A stretch of DNA of 64,000 bases from positions 154,458 to 218,457 of the forward strand of contig NW_019091598.1 of the NCBI RefSeq assembly GCF_001949145.1, written 5' to 3'. The translations under genes were made by a program, and so were the position numbers. The DNA is from Acanthaster planci (Eukaryota; Echinodermata; Asteroidea; Valvatida; Acanthasteridae). Positions within the stretch are counted from its first letter, which is position 1. Every line of letters starts with the position of its first letter. Shown one piece after another: positions 47,641 to 60,065 of this stretch. Under the pieces are notes generated by a model that searched no databases, had not been told where the DNA came from, and saw only the letters and a list, made by a program, of their open reading frames with translations.

Positions 47641-47807
47641 CGGGCCGTTCACAATAGAGCGCCTCCTAGAGTTTGCAACACGTTGGTCAAAAACAACACG
47701 CGAAATCTGTTGACCCTTTCCAACGCGTATTGGGTCGACAGATTTCGTGCATTGTGATTGGTCAGTGCGTTGTAAAATCTTGATGGCGCGCTATTGTGAA
47801 TCGCCCG
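47641..47807. mobile_element. foldback MITE, copy 2
   Basis: A 167 bp relative of 17938-18105. The ends CGGGCCGTTCACAATAG and, on the other strand, CGGGCGATTCACAATAG are inverted; the arms share GAGTTTGCAAC and CGAAATCTGTTGACCC-type words around a central TTTCCAACGCGTATT. It is flanked on both sides by AATA, a possible 4-bp target duplication. Confidence 0.75.
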
Positions 47808-48514
47808 AATAGGCCTTTCTTAATATTTTTTCAAATTTTATGCACCCGAACTGAAACGAGGCCGTAGGGGACTCCGTGCTGTCGGCATTGTTCACTGCCG
47901 TGTTGTAGCAATCACGAACGAAGACCATCGCCAGAAATCAGCTATCATCGATTTTCAAAGAACAAGATCCTGCGGGAAAAGTGGATTGTTAAGATCAAAC
48001 GAGAAGAGGGGCCACGTTGCACTTTGGTGCAGTTCGATTGCTCCAATCTTTCCTTCCTCCATAATTGATGGCGCCCACCAAAATGAAATAAAGTCTGTAA
48101 GTTTTGAATTAACATCTGTAAAAAATCTGAACTTTGAAAGGAAATAGCCAGGTCATTAAAGGTAACCCTCTGAACGAAAAAAAAATCTTCAGACACCTCG
48201 CTCAGGGCGACAACCGGCCGTTTAGGCCTAGACATAAACGGTGCATGCATGTAACGTCACCAAAAAGTTCCAGACAAAATTCCGTAGATAAACTGCTTAC
48301 CCTCCAGATTATGAATGTAGGTTTCGGAATAATACTTCAAGCCTTTACCAAGCTGTTGCTCTCCACTGCTTTTGGAGGCTGTTTTTTACATAATCCTCCA
48401 CGAACCCGAAGGTTATCTCGGGAACCACGGAAAGATCAGTTCTGCTTACAGCCATCGTGACACGCGATTCCCCTACAGCCCTGTTTTCAGGAGCCGTGAA
48501 TAAAATTTGCATAT
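47808..48514. other. intergenic, nothing recognised
   Basis: Frames on both strands (for example 47945-48250 minus) lack domain or splice support. Confidence 0.35.
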
Positions 48515-48985
48515 ATATTAAATGTTATGGTTTATCCAAGAAATATCAAGGGCCCGGGATGGTTTTTCATTCTGTTTTGCTCTTTTCAATTAGAGATTGA
48601 TCGATGTGCAAATAAACTTGGATACACTGTACTTTTGAGGCAGAAGTAAATGTTTATTCGGAGGTGTGTCTTTGTCCGCTTTATTTCTACATAGGCCTAG
48701 AGGCTGGAATGGAGTCTCGAGAGGGTAGAGATAATGAGGAGGAAATGACTTATGTTGAATCGGTGCCATGGTTACCCAAGCAATGCATTTTCGTCCCTTC
48801 AGGGACTTATCAGTCGCACATTTCCATAGGAATCGAGATATGGTTTTAGTGAGTGAGTGAGTGAGTGGCACTCACATTACAGAAAATTAGGGTTGCCGTC
48901 TGTTAGGGACTTGATAGTACATGTAAAACCACAGTTACGTTGGATGGGTTTTGATCATCCAATAAAAGATGTCGAGGGTGTCGTC
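48515..48985 (-). repeat. ~450 bp dispersed repeat, left copy of inverted pair
   Basis: Reverse-complement match to 59005-59470: shared words include TTTATCCAAGAAAT, CCTCATTATCTCTACCCTCT (read on minus), GGAATGGAGTCTCGAGAGGG, a (GTGA)n microsatellite (48849-48867) and ACTTATCAGTCGCACATTTCC. Open frames inside it on either strand are not proteins I recognise. Confidence 0.75.
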
Positions 48986-49221
48986 GTGCTGTTCAGGTGT
49001 AGAAGACTGGTCGTTCTTTTACGTGGCTGAGTTTGGTTCTGACAATTTTTTTCCAGGTGTTGTTGGCTCTGTAAGCAAGATTTGAACAAGTGTGGGCAAA
49101 TCCTTTGGCTGTGGATCTGAGGTTTCCTTTTTTGTGATGTGGCTAAGTTTTCTCAGGGTCACTGGAGCGGATCAACAGTTGAAAGGAACACAGCCAAGAA
49201 ACGTTCTCTTTTTTTGGGGGG

Positions 49222-49440
49222 GGGAGTGGGTTAGCGTAGCGGTTCTTTCCTTGCTTTGCACTAATGAGGCCCGGGCTCGAGTCCCGGCTTGGCCAAGGCT
49301 TAAGTGCATTTGGTTTCCAGTCCATACTCGCTCTCGCAGGATTTCCTCCGGGGACTCCGGTTTCCTCCTGCCTCTAAAACTTGGACCTTCTTCCTAACTC
49401 CGTAATGTGATGCAGATTAATAAAGTATGTGAATAAACGT
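49222..49440 (+). mobile_element. tRNA-derived SINE
   Basis: A-box-like TTAGCGTAGCGG (49231-49242) and B box GGCTCGAGTCC (49274-49284) lie in a T-arm-like stem (CCGGG..CCCGG). They are followed by a non-tRNA body with the CCTCCGGGGACTCCGGTTTC motif (49345-49364), a motif type I associate with SINE bodies in marine invertebrates, and an AATAAA-containing tail. Confidence 0.65.
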
Positions 49441-51530
49441 ACAGTTATTGGCGCAAATAGCCCGAGTTGCTGAAAGTGCAATTAAAACAAAACAACTTGT
49501 AACGTTCTCTTTTGGGAGAAGTAGTGATTATGAAAAGAGCCAATGTGTCTTGGCTTGGTTCGAGGCCGCTCGCGTATGAAGTGGGTCAAGTAGCCTTTTA
49601 TACTCGTTTGGATGTTTCCCTTTGATACCAGGTGCCCACGGATTTGGTCCAGGGCTTCTTGGTGCTGGGTGTTGAAGGGTGCACCACTACAAATAAATTC
49701 CCATAGACAGCAATGATAAATCCCAACACTTCACAATTATTTTAAAATGCTCACAACTCTCACAGGTGTTCAGGCTGCACAGGAAAACAATGATCGACAT
49801 GTCCTCTTTCATTTTCCTTTCAATTTTCGGGGGGTTGACCAATGAATTTTTGAGAAATTTTCACCTGAAGCAGACCATCCCTAAAATGAAGAAAATGTCC
49901 CTGCCCAGAAAAGTAGCCTTTTTGAAAAACCATTCCTCTTCAAAACGGCCAAATAGTGCCACTTCCGGCCCGACTGCACCCAAAGTGCTCAGAATTGGAA
50001 GCCCCGAGATGTAGATTGACATAATCTTATGCATTACTAAACTGAGACGGACAAAATAAACCCCAAATCACAATGAAATGAAACCTTCATAATCAAGATA
50101 ACTACACAATAAGGGAGCTTAACTTATATAAAAAATATATGGATGCTCAACCCTCAGGTTATAGCTTCTAAAAGCACTATAATTTTAGGACTCTCAGACA
50201 CTAAGTTGGAAACCGTGAACACAAAAACTGTCCGTACATGTCAGTTAAACTAAGCAATGTGCCACGCATGCCCAACGTGCGCTGCCACCTAGATATGGCG
50301 CGCCTGGGAATAGCACCTAACCATGGAGTGCAAAAATTTACAAAATTAAAGCTTGGGAACAGCACGGGGGGGATGCTGGCGAAGCATGAGCTCGCCAAAA
50401 TGTTTTCCTTTCCGGCAACACCTGTTGTGTGGATAAACGAACCATAGAGAGCATGTCCTTCCCTTGGCAAAATACTTCAAGCCAGCACAAGGACATTTTA
50501 ATAAAAAGTCGTCAAGGTGCTTCTCCTCTGTTATAGTCTGTTGCTTACGTCAGAGTGAATAATCGATAACAGACGCTCCATACACTGCCTCACGTAGGTA
50601 CACCATAATACCTGTAAAATATTCCAAGCTACGCAGCTAAAGAGTTGACGTGCATGGTGAGTACGTGTATAATTTCCCTTACAGCTGTCAGTGAAAGTTT
50701 TATTCAGTTTCTCTCAATGAATGGGAACAAATGCATGGAACAGATCTGTCCCTCTTGACAAATTACGCATCTCTCCATGCTATGAGCTGCACCAACTTCT
50801 CAATGCTTATAGTAGGCCTAGGCTGTAGGTTGTTTCATGATAGGATCGTCGATGAGAGACCGCAGGTAACTCAGGCTAGTTCTAAATGGAGAGTATAATA
50901 ACGTTTTCTCTGTGATGACCCATTTTCATTTTTTACCAAGTGCGGTGCTAAATTCTCGATTTCCATAAGTACCTCCCAAGACCATGGACAAGAAAATAAT
51001 CAAAGGGGGTTAATTTCAGGGCTGTTCCTTTTCCTTCTATACTGTGTTAATAATTTACAATTTACCCTCACTCTCGAAATGACCAGTAAAGATTAAAAGT
51101 ACAGTAAAAATAAATAGAGTCACCTTTCAGATTTCCCCTCCCTCCAAAAAAGATCTTCACCTCCCAAAGAGATAAGGTACATGTATTTGACTTAGCTCAG
51201 TTGTTCACTTTGTAATTTACTCTCAAACACGTTGGGTACAAGACCAGAAATGCACGTCACAGGATTTTGGGATTTTATGCCTGAGTTAATAAAGGTCCAA
51301 CTACACAAGGCACAATTATTAAGCTATTGCTGATTCATAAATTTTTAATGCAACTTGCCATGCTTATCTGTTACGCTCCCTGTTTGACTTTTGCCCTCTT
51401 GATTTTGCAGTGTATGATCCATTGTGTCCTGATTTTGTTCCAATATCCCAATATTGCTCTTTGATTCTCCAGCCCATTTCATTTGCCACTCTGCCCACTC
51501 CGCTATTTGGATACGCTACGGGTATTGAAT
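49441..51530. other. intergenic upstream of the FMO gene
   Basis: No gene recognised. Frames such as 50201-50470 minus lack support. No clear TATA box was identified immediately before 51531. Confidence 0.4.
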
Positions 51531-54500
51531 ATGGCAATTAAAGTCGCAGTAATTGGTGGGGGAGTAGCTGGTCTGTGTGCTGCAAGGTACCTCTGCGCTA
51601 AATCACCAGACGTCTTTCAGGCGGTGGTTTATGAGCAGTCCGATCAGATTGGAGGCACCTGGGTCTACACGGATACCGTGGGGAAGGACAATTACGGCCA
51701 GCCTGTTCATTCAAGCATGTACCGCCGGCTGAGGTAGGTGTTCACTGTTCAGAACCAACAGGTGGCTATATTTCATCTAGTTCGGCAGATACAGTCATTG
51801 ACGTCTTAAAATGTCTGGGCTCGCAATGCCCTTCAGCAGCCAAAATAGGCCATTCAACGTCAGCGGCTATAGGTAAAACCTTGGAGCTTTATGGTAATAC
51901 AAAGGCGTTCTTATCGGTCGTGGCATAAACCGCAAGCCAACGATGACCTTTGTATTCGTCTGGAGCACGTATATTTCACCTCCATTTAACGTGTGGAAAT
52001 TAACGACTTCGACCTTGCGTGGCCGTTGCTTGACCGGACCCTCGTGAACCATGCGGAAACGTCCTTGGCAACCTGCCAGTCATCTGTTTAGCCTGGCGTT
52101 TTGGAGACTTCGTTTGCACAAAGTTAACAAATGTTCACATTGAAATTCTTTGTATATGCTCGAGAAGGCTTAAACCGAATAAAACACTACAGAATCATGA
52201 AAAGAAATGCAACATAAATATGAAATTTAGCCTCAAAAGGGTTGCTAAGATAATTATTTCCATTTTCAATCGATCACTTGGTCTTTTCTTCCACTAAATT
52301 TCTCAATTTTATAAGTTTTCTCAGAACAGTGAGACACTGCATACGACAAGCCAGAATCTCAATAACCTAATACAATCAGTTCTGTGTAGCTAGATTTTTT
52401 TGTTCGATGACCTTCATAACTTATATGTTAGTGACAAGATCAATCCTGGGAAAGCATTATAGCGCCCTGTGTTGTTCACAGGCATTTAGGCTGTAATGAT
52501 GGGACGTCGACGCAGAACATTGCTCGTTTTTTCATGAGCCGAGTGGAATGGACGGTGGAGGAAAAAATTTGTTCAACCTCTGCATCTTTCTCCTAGGTTA
52601 ATCTCTTGAAAGGAATTAAAGGAAAGAATTTGGAAGCCTCTGTAAGACTAAGAGCTTTGTAACCCTTTGTACAAGGACCTTTTATAAATGTTTAAGTAGC
52701 GTTCACCACATGGAGTTTTGACAAGTTACGTAGAATTACAATTTGGAAAAGACAGTTGGAACGTACACCAGCGTGAACTCTTGCTTTTATTTTAGTGCAC
52801 AGTATGGACTGATATAGCTTCAAAGAACTGCTAGAGCGTTGGAAACTTCTGGGTGTAGCCGTCGACGCTCCATACTTTATCCCTTTTTAGTGACTTTTGG
52901 CATGCCATCCAACGGTCGTAAAGTTCACGATAATTTGACAATATCTTCAGGTTTGCAATTTGGACCAGTCACATGTATCTTCACATGACATGTACTAGGG
53001 CTTACCAATTGTTGTGTTGATGTGTTTTCTGACATGCATATTTTCTGTATTTGTTTACCTGTAGTTCTTACGGCATTCGAAGTGGGAACTTCTGCTTTGA
53101 ACCAGAGGTCAGAAGTAAATAAAACTTGAAAGACATGCCAGTACAAGAACGTGTTGAATGTAATTCCATCAATTCTCGGAGACAGGCACACTGGGTACAC
53201 TTGCAGGCCCAGTCCATTCACTCAATTACCAGATGTACGTGAAATAGTGAGAGGTGGGCAATAGAGCTAGTACGTTAAGAAGGGCCCATGAACCGATAAA
53301 AGGGCATGTACATGTACATTAGGCCTATATTTGATACTTCTCCGCAGCGCGATCTGTACGTGTTTTACATGCACAAAACCAAGCCAGCCACGTTCCCGTA
53401 CCCCGCACGGTACACTGCGGCCTGGCACCACGGACGTACATGTACATGTATATAAAAAACTTGAACCTGGATTTGCAACACCTTTGTATGAAATAGGAGC
53501 CAACCAGCGGCCGTTTTATCGAGCCGAATACAAATGTGCTGGCTCGTTTGACGCCCGCAGGGAGAACAAAGGCAGGCATTGCCGGGCAAGCTTTGTAAAA
53601 TGGCTGTTAGTGGATTCAAAATTATCTCTATAAGCTGATTAAGGGCATTGCAAGTCCAGATTTTTTTAACATACGTCCGTGCCTGTTACACGCGTACCGC
53701 GGCGTACATGTACGGGTGCGTATTATAAGTCCGACGCCTCGTAAGTCCGAATTTTCGGATACATACCGTGAATTTCAACATTTTCCTGGCAATTTTATAA
53801 CATGCCAGATAGACCTCGGTTATAATAATAAACTTCATGTTAACTTACTGTACTTTTGTGTTTGTCTTTCGTTCCCGAGTCACTGAATTCTTACACTCNN
53901 NNNNNNNNNNNNNNNNNNNNNNNNNNNNNNNNNNNNNNNNNNNNNNNNNNNNNNNNNNNACAAGGCCGTAAGATTATGCGGGATGAACCGTTACGGAATC
54001 GGTGCTGAAATATGCAAACGCGTCTGGTCGGGAAGAGAAAAAAATTAAGCGCAAAACCGTCAGCAAATCTAAAACCTTAGACCCTTTCACCACAGCCCAC
54101 TTTTGGAAACCTCAGGAAAACTTCGAATTCTTTTTTCAAGCCTTCAAAAATTGCATCAAAACGTAAACAAACTAAAAACAAGCTACCGCTCACGAAAAAT
54201 GCTTTTCACAAAATCACTAGTTTTGACCGCTCTGGTACTATTTTCTCAATTCAGGCAAAAAGGGGGTTCTGCACATACTTCCATACAGTCCAGAAATAAC
54301 AATGTTAAGCGTATGAATGTGCATTCAGGTTTTATTTGAAATCTCATAGTGAATGGAACCGTTTACTTGCAGAACAAACCTTCCCAAGGAGCTTATGATG
54401 TACCCAGGCCTACCGATTATGGAGGGTGGAAAAACGTCTTTCATCAAACATGAAGAAGTCCTCCAATACTTAAATCGATACGCTGCAACTTATGACTTGC

Positions 54501-57500
54501 ATAAATGTATTCAGGTAAGCCAGTGATTAGGATTTAAGATATTTGTTGTGTGAAAATGGAGAAAAGAAAACCCAGTGTGCTCTTGTCTTTGAACATTTTC
54601 AGAACTTCATTCAAAGCAGCTATGGTGTTACATAATACAGAGAAATTTCCTGTTTTAAGCCTGAACTTAAGTTTGCTCATAGTCTCGGATATCATAGGAT
54701 AATGGGGCATGCAGGTGAATCTGTCATGGGACACGCAGGTGAATCTGTCATGGGACATGCAGATGAATGTGTCATGGGACACGCAGGTGAATCGGTCATG
54801 GGACATGCAGATGAATGTGTCCTGGGACATGCAGGCTCTGGAGACTGCTTTCAAATGTTATAGGTCAGTAATCCGTGTTGCAGTTTGCGATTCTATTAAA
54901 CGATGTTGCGCTTCATTCGTATAAGACCTTGGGTGCTTCCATTGTTTTACTGTTGACTAGTACGGGTGTATTTAGCGAGCTAAACGTATCAATCAACTTG
55001 AATCTGTGTAACGTAAAACCAATCGTATGATATTGCGCTAGGGGTATTTGGAACAGTCGTATGATGACTGAATGAGATCTCTGGGGTTTCCCGTTAAAAG
55101 AAGGGGTGATCTTATGATTAACTGTACGACATGTCGCTATTTTAACATTTCACCACGACAAAGCTTGTACCGAACCGTACAAACATTGCGGGGTTTCGAG
55201 CTTGATGGACGGGTTAGAAAGGGTCTTGTCAAGGAATCTTTCAAATGTGTTCAGAGCTCGTTTGTGGGAGAGGTTTGTGGTTTGCTGATTTTTAACCCTA
55301 ACCGTCCTCAATCCAGTTTGCATGCACCCTGGGAAGTTGGAGTTTATGTTTGTTTTATTGTTATTTTAATTTTAACTACGGTTTTATCATTTTACCCCGA
55401 TTACTTTTCCCTTTGTTCGCGGTTTCATTTGTTGTTTTAGTCTTTGAATTTTTATCCAATTATTGTAATCAGTGGGTAAGCACATCGTTTAATGACAGTT
55501 TTTGACTTTTGCTTATTCCTCGACAGCCACTGATTTCATTTTTGGTTTTATTTTGATGTCTAAAGATTTAAATAAATAGATAAATCAGATCTAGCAAAAA
55601 TGCACCATTAATGATGATGGAAGATCTTAAAAGACTGGAAAGTAGAGCTCCTATAGTATTCATGGGGTTTGATTCTGGGTTTAAGCGACAGAGGGCCTCA
55701 GATGTTCTGCTTGCCTTCGCGGAATTTTATATAATGAGNCAGGTGAATCTGTCATGGGATATGCAGATCAATATGTCATGGGATATGCAGGTGAATCTGT
55801 CATGGGACACGCAGGTGAATCTGTCATGCAGGTGAATCTGTCATGGGACATGCAGGCTCTGGAGACTGCTTTCAAATGTTATAGGTCAGTAATCCGTGTT
55901 GCAGTTTGTGATGTTGCGCTTCATTCGTATAAGACCTTTGGTGCTTCCATTGTTTCACTGTTCACTAGTACGGGTGGGTTTAGCGCGCTAAACATATCAA
56001 TCAACTTGAAGCTGTGTAACGTAAAACCAATCGTATGATATTGCGCTAGGGGTATTTGGAACAGTCGTATGATGACTGAATGAGATCTCTGGGGTTTCCC
56101 GTTAAAGGAAGGGGTGATCTTATGATTGACTGTACGACATGTCGCTATTTTAACATTTCACCACGACAAAGCTTGTACCGAACCGTACAAACATTGCGGG
56201 GTTTCGAGCTTGATGGACGGGTTAGAAAGGGTCTTGTCAAGGAATCTTTCAAATGTGTTCAGAGCTCGTTTGTGGGAGAGGTTTGCGGTTTGCTGATTTT
56301 TAACCCTAACCGTCCTCAATCCAGTTTGCATGCACCCTGGGAAGTTGGAGTTTGTTTGTTTCATTGTTATTTGAAATTTAACTTTGGTTTTTATCATTTT
56401 ACCCCGATTACTATTCACTTTTTTTTATCCGCTGTCTCGTTTGTTGTTTAAGTCTTTGAATTTTTATCCAATTATTGTAATCAATGGTTGTAAGCACATC
56501 GTTTAATGACAGTTTTTGACTTTTGCTCATTCCTCGACAGCCACTGATTTCATTTTTGGTTTTATTTTGATGTCTAAAGATTTAAATAAATAGATAAATC
56601 AGATTTAGCAAAAATGTACCATTAATGATGATGGTAGATCTTAAAAGACTGGAAAGTAGAGCTCCTATAGTATTCATGGGGTTTGATTCTGGGTTTAAAC
56701 TACAGAGGGCCTTAGATGTTATGCTTGCCTTCGCGGAATTTTATTTAATGAANTTGGGAAGTACTCGGACTCTTGAGTCAGCAATTCTGCAGGGTATGTT
56801 TCCCATTTTAAACGTGAGTGTTCCGCATCTTCGGAGAGAGTGCTTCATAAAGCCAAGGGAGTTGGGTATTTGTGTTCCATAGCAATGGCTATGCATTTCA
56901 CTCTTAGGAACAGGTAGTGCTTGTGAGAGATACTCCCCATGGAGTTTAAAGGGTTTAAGAAATGCTTAATGTATTACATTTGCCTCTCCCTGCATTACCA
57001 CACCACTGACCACTCGAAGACCAAAGTACTCGCAGACATTTTGTTCAGCCTTCTTCTTGTACTCGTACATCTAGCTTCGGACAAGAGTCGAGTTTGTGAA
57101 GCCAATCGTCAGCTGTCACAAAACAACTTGGGAAGTGACTGTGAGGAATGTAGAGGACCCTGACGCCACGCCACAGGTCCTTGAATTTGATGCTGTAATG
57201 GTCTGCAACGGGTAAGTGCCTGGGGTAAAGGGCCTGCCGCATCGTTAATCAGCACAAGTGTGGACCCAACTCCCTGTAAAAGGTTCATCTCTTTAGTTTT
57301 AACTTTTGAATGGAGGGCTCTGGTAGATATCATTCAAAAGAAAGAACTGTAAAATGGAACCTTAAACAGCATGCAATGTTTTACCTTTCTTGAGAAAGAC
57401 GTGACCTTTGTGACACAAAATATTAAGGCCTCAAAAGTAGATTATAGAAAGTGATATTCAAGTGGGCAAGCAAATTCAGGAATGAAGTTCTCGACATTTC

Positions 57501-58391
57501 TAAAGTGACTTTATTTTCATTACGTGTTTAATGAAACTTTTTTGTGCATACGTGATTGATTTTCTTCACAGTCAGTTTGCAGTGCCAAATTACCCAGTTA
57601 TACCTGGCCTGGAGACGTTCAAGGGGAAAGTCATTCACAGTCACGAATATCGCCATCCAGAGGATTTCAAGGGTCAGTCTGTGGTGGTTCTTGGTGGTGG
57701 ACTCTCTGGTTGTGACATCAGTGTAGATCTCCATTCCTACGTGAACAAAATTTACCTTAGCCACCACAACTCGAATCTGACGAGAACCGTGCTTCCCAGT
57801 AATTTGAAACAGGTTCCAGATGTGGCGTTGATAGAGGAGGGCCGCTTCGTGTTCGCCGATGGGCAGCGCGTGGAGGCAGACTCGCTGATTTTGAGCACCG
57901 GCTACCTCTACGACTTCCCATTCCTGGCGCCAGAGTGCGAAGTCGTCGTGGACAGGAAACGGATATCGCCGCTCTACAAGCACGTCCTGCACACCAAGTT
58001 CACATCGCTGTCGTTCATGGGGATGGTATGGTCCATCTGTCCTTTCCACGTGATCAGCAGCCAAGTGCGTTTTGCCATGGCTGTGTTGGATGGCACAGTG
58101 ACCTTACCCAGCACCGCTGACATGAACTCGGACTCACAGCGAGATTACGAGTATCGTCGCAATGAGCTGAAGTTCCCTCACCATTACGCTCACAAGCTGG
58201 GTCCAATGCAGTTTCATTACAATAAGGAACTTTTACAAATGGCCAAGGTAGATGAGGATGACGATGCAGTTAAACCCATTTTTGAGGAGCTCTATCATAA
58301 AACCCATGACTTGCGACTAGAGGACATGGCCAACTATAAGACACACATATTTGAGCTTTCTGATGACTTGAAAAGCTGGGAAATGAAGTAG
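51531..58391 (+). CDS. flavin-containing monooxygenase (FMO) family protein
   Basis: Four exons, 51531-51733, 54373-54514, 57075-57211 and 57572-58391, join in phases 2, 0 and 2 to 1302 nt, 433 residues plus TAG. Motifs in order: FAD-binding GGGVAG (9-14) with E35, GGTW (41-44); FMO signature FKGKVIHSHEY (177-187); NADPH-binding GGGLSG (202-207); TGY (270-272). The reaction is NADPH- and O2-dependent oxygenation of nucleophilic N or S atoms in small molecules, via a C4a-hydroperoxyflavin. At 433 residues with no C-terminal hydrophobic anchor it resembles the short, soluble FMO branch rather than vertebrate FMO1-5 (about 530 residues, membrane-anchored). The substrate cannot be told. ATG 51531 sits directly before the Rossmann strand; the upstream frame has no ATG. 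Confidence 0.94.
53899..53959. other. assembly gap (N run)
   Basis: 61 undetermined bases inside FMO intron 1; it does not interrupt the reconstructed exons. Confidence 0.99.
54715..54836. repeat. 24-bp minisatellite (about five copies)
   Basis: The unit CAGGTGAATCTGTCATGGGA plus CACG or CATG is repeated with point variants. As 24 is a multiple of three, it reads open on both strands (QVNLSWDT on plus; SHDRFTCV on minus). A matching array opens copy B at 55740-55854. Confidence 0.85.
55072..55440 (+). CDS. hypothetical intronic ORF, 122 codons (copy A)
   Basis: A true ATG frame inside FMO intron 2: MRSLGFPV, TTCRYFNISPRQSLYRTV, then a hydrophobic stretch (VCFIVILILTTVLSF). Copy B (56080-56451) keeps the first 90 or so codons, but indels change the C-terminus. 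No family recognised; probably repeat-derived or chance. Confidence 0.2.
   Translation: MRSLGFPVKRRGDLMINCTTCRYFNISPRQSLYRTVQTLRGFELDGRVRKGLVKESFKCVQSSFVGEVCGLLIFNPNRPQSSLHAPWEVGVYVCFIVILILTTVLSFYPDYFSLCSRFHLLF
55740..56752. repeat. intronic ~1 kb segment, copy B (probable unmerged haplotype)
   Basis: About 96-98% like copy A by eye, bounded by single n bases at 55739 and 56753. Both copies end at the same base context (GGAATTTTATWTAATGA). Sequence unique to the locus resumes at 56754. This is the layout expected when two alleles are laid end to end. Confidence 0.8.
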
Positions 58392-58395
58392 TATT

Positions 58396-58401
58396 AATAA
58401 A
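58396..58401 (+). promoter_or_regulatory. AATAAA just after the FMO stop
   Basis: Only five bases after TAG 58389-58391, so it is unlikely to be the main signal. Two overlapping-range signals at 58772-58777 and 58781-58786 give a more usual 3' UTR of about 400 nt. Confidence 0.4.
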
Positions 58402-58771
58402 ACGTTTTCTGTGTTAACCGAAAGATCACCTTGTGAGATCAGTGCGGAAGAACCCCGGGGCTCTGAGAGCATCTTAGATCACCGTTATAGCAACATATCC
58501 TACTTTACAGTAGAAGTTATGCGTTGGTAGTGTGTCAGAGGCTGTTCTTTGTTTTTTTATTGTCGTTACAATCAACAAAGAAAGACCCTCTAACAAAGCA
58601 TCAGGTCTATACGCTTTACAGTTTGCTTGCATCCAAAAGAAAATTACCCATGGTAGTTATTTTCGAGGAATATTGGCGGGTTTACGAGTCACACATTGAA
58701 ACATGACGCTACTGCTGTTTTTCTTTGATGTTCTGGGGTCAGGAGTCACGAGTTTTAATTTCATTTGTATA

Positions 58772-58786
58772 AATAAATGAAATAAA
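58772..58786 (+). promoter_or_regulatory. paired polyadenylation signals of the FMO gene
   Basis: AATAAATGAAATAAAC contains AATAAA at 58772 and 58781, about 385 nt after the stop. Confidence 0.5.
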
Positions 58787-58934
58787 CATGTTATAACTTA
58801 ATATTATTACCTTTGAACATTCGTTGATGTAACATACTAATAATTGCTGTCAACATAAACTGTAACACCTTTTGGGCTCGTTTGACGAGTTACTAAAACC
58901 AACTTGAACATTTTCCTTGTAATAGGGCCAATAG

Positions 58935-59540
58935 GCCTTTCTTAATGCTATTCTATACGATTATTCTTATTTTATTTCTGAAAGAAATAGAACGAATGCT
59001 TTCAAGACCCTCGACATCTCAGTTTCCTTATTGGATTATCAAAACCCATCAAACTGATTTGTGGTTTTAATATCCTGCCCCTTACAGACGGCAACCCTAA
59101 TTTTCTGTTATGTGAGTGCCACTCTCTCACTCACTCACTCACTCACTCACTCACTCACTCACTCACTCACTCACTCACTCACCATACCTCGATTCGTATT
59201 TAATCGTGCGACTGATAAGTCCTTGAAAGGACGGAAATGCTTTGCTTGGGTAACCATGGCACTGATTCAACATAAGTCATTTCCTCCTCATTATCTCTAC
59301 CCTCTCGAGACTCCATTCCAGCCTCTATGTAGAAATAAAGCGGACAAAGACACACCTCTGAATTTACTTTTGCCTCAGAAGTATAGTGTACCCAAGTTTA
59401 TTTGCACATCGGACAATCTCTATTCCATCCCATGCCCTTAACATTTCTTGGATAAACCATACACTTTAATGCTATTTATACGATTATTCTCATCATTTTA
59501 TTTTAAACGAAATAAAATGAATGCTTTCGAGACCTCTAAA
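58935..59540 (+). repeat. right copy of the ~450 bp inverted pair, with flanking direct repeats
   Basis: 59005-59470 is the inverted partner of 48515-48985 and carries a longer microsatellite, (CTCA)n with about 14 units at 59128-59181. It is flanked by a direct repeat of about 70 bp: TTAATGCTATTCTATACGAT at 58941 and TTAATGCTATTTATACGATT at 59465, both running to GAATGCTTTCRAGACC. Confidence 0.75.
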
Positions 59541-60065
59541 ACAGCATCAAATTTTCTGCGTGGAGAATTTATTAAAGTCTACTTAAAGTCTACTGAACTT
59601 AAGCAAATGAAATATTTAACGCAATCAGTGAAAATGCAACATAAACGTTGAACGGCATGCAAAATTATTTCGATATTTGCAATGTAGTAACTGTCTATCT
59701 GAATCAGAGATACTTTTTTATTTAGCGTTCCATTCTCAAGTAGAAAAAATGGCACGAAAAAGGATTGACTGTTATTTTAGGACTTACTGACGTGCAGTAT
59801 AGGACAAGTCAGTAGTGCACAAACAAAATGAAATACATGTATTACGATTCAACAATCGTCTTTATCAGGAAGCAGATCAAAAAGTTCTCAGTAATTTTAT
59901 CAAAATTCACATTGCATAAAAGATTCAGTATTATTCCGATACACTACAACTTAAACATTCCTGGCCCATTTTTAACGAAGAGTCCTGAGCATATCCTTAC
60001 ATCTTAGGCACGCCCATTACTTCGAATCATAATGCCGCATTAATTTGTTGACCTATAGACATTAG
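59541..60065. other. intergenic, nothing recognised
   Basis: AT-rich; no coding or repeat signal that I can support. Confidence 0.4.

Larger units (their letters stand above)
54715..55738. repeat. intronic ~1 kb segment, copy A
   Basis: Begins in a 24-bp minisatellite, then GCTCTGGAGACTGCTTTCAA, and ends ..GGAATTTTATATAATGAG before the single n at 55739. Copy B (55740-56752) repeats it almost base for base. It contains a 122-codon ATG frame at 55072-55440 (CTTCRYFNIS.., hydrophobic C-terminus) with no recognised family. Confidence 0.8.

Noticed and set aside
48590-48871. Matching frames in the two inverted repeats (48590-48871 minus and 59061-59441 plus)
   Set aside because: The similarity reflects the DNA repeat; there are frame-changing indels between copies and the start lies in a microsatellite.
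53899-53959. Gap hiding an FMO exon
   Set aside because: The exon 1 to exon 2 junction (LR|TNLPKE) is continuous with the FMO family, so no exon is missing there.
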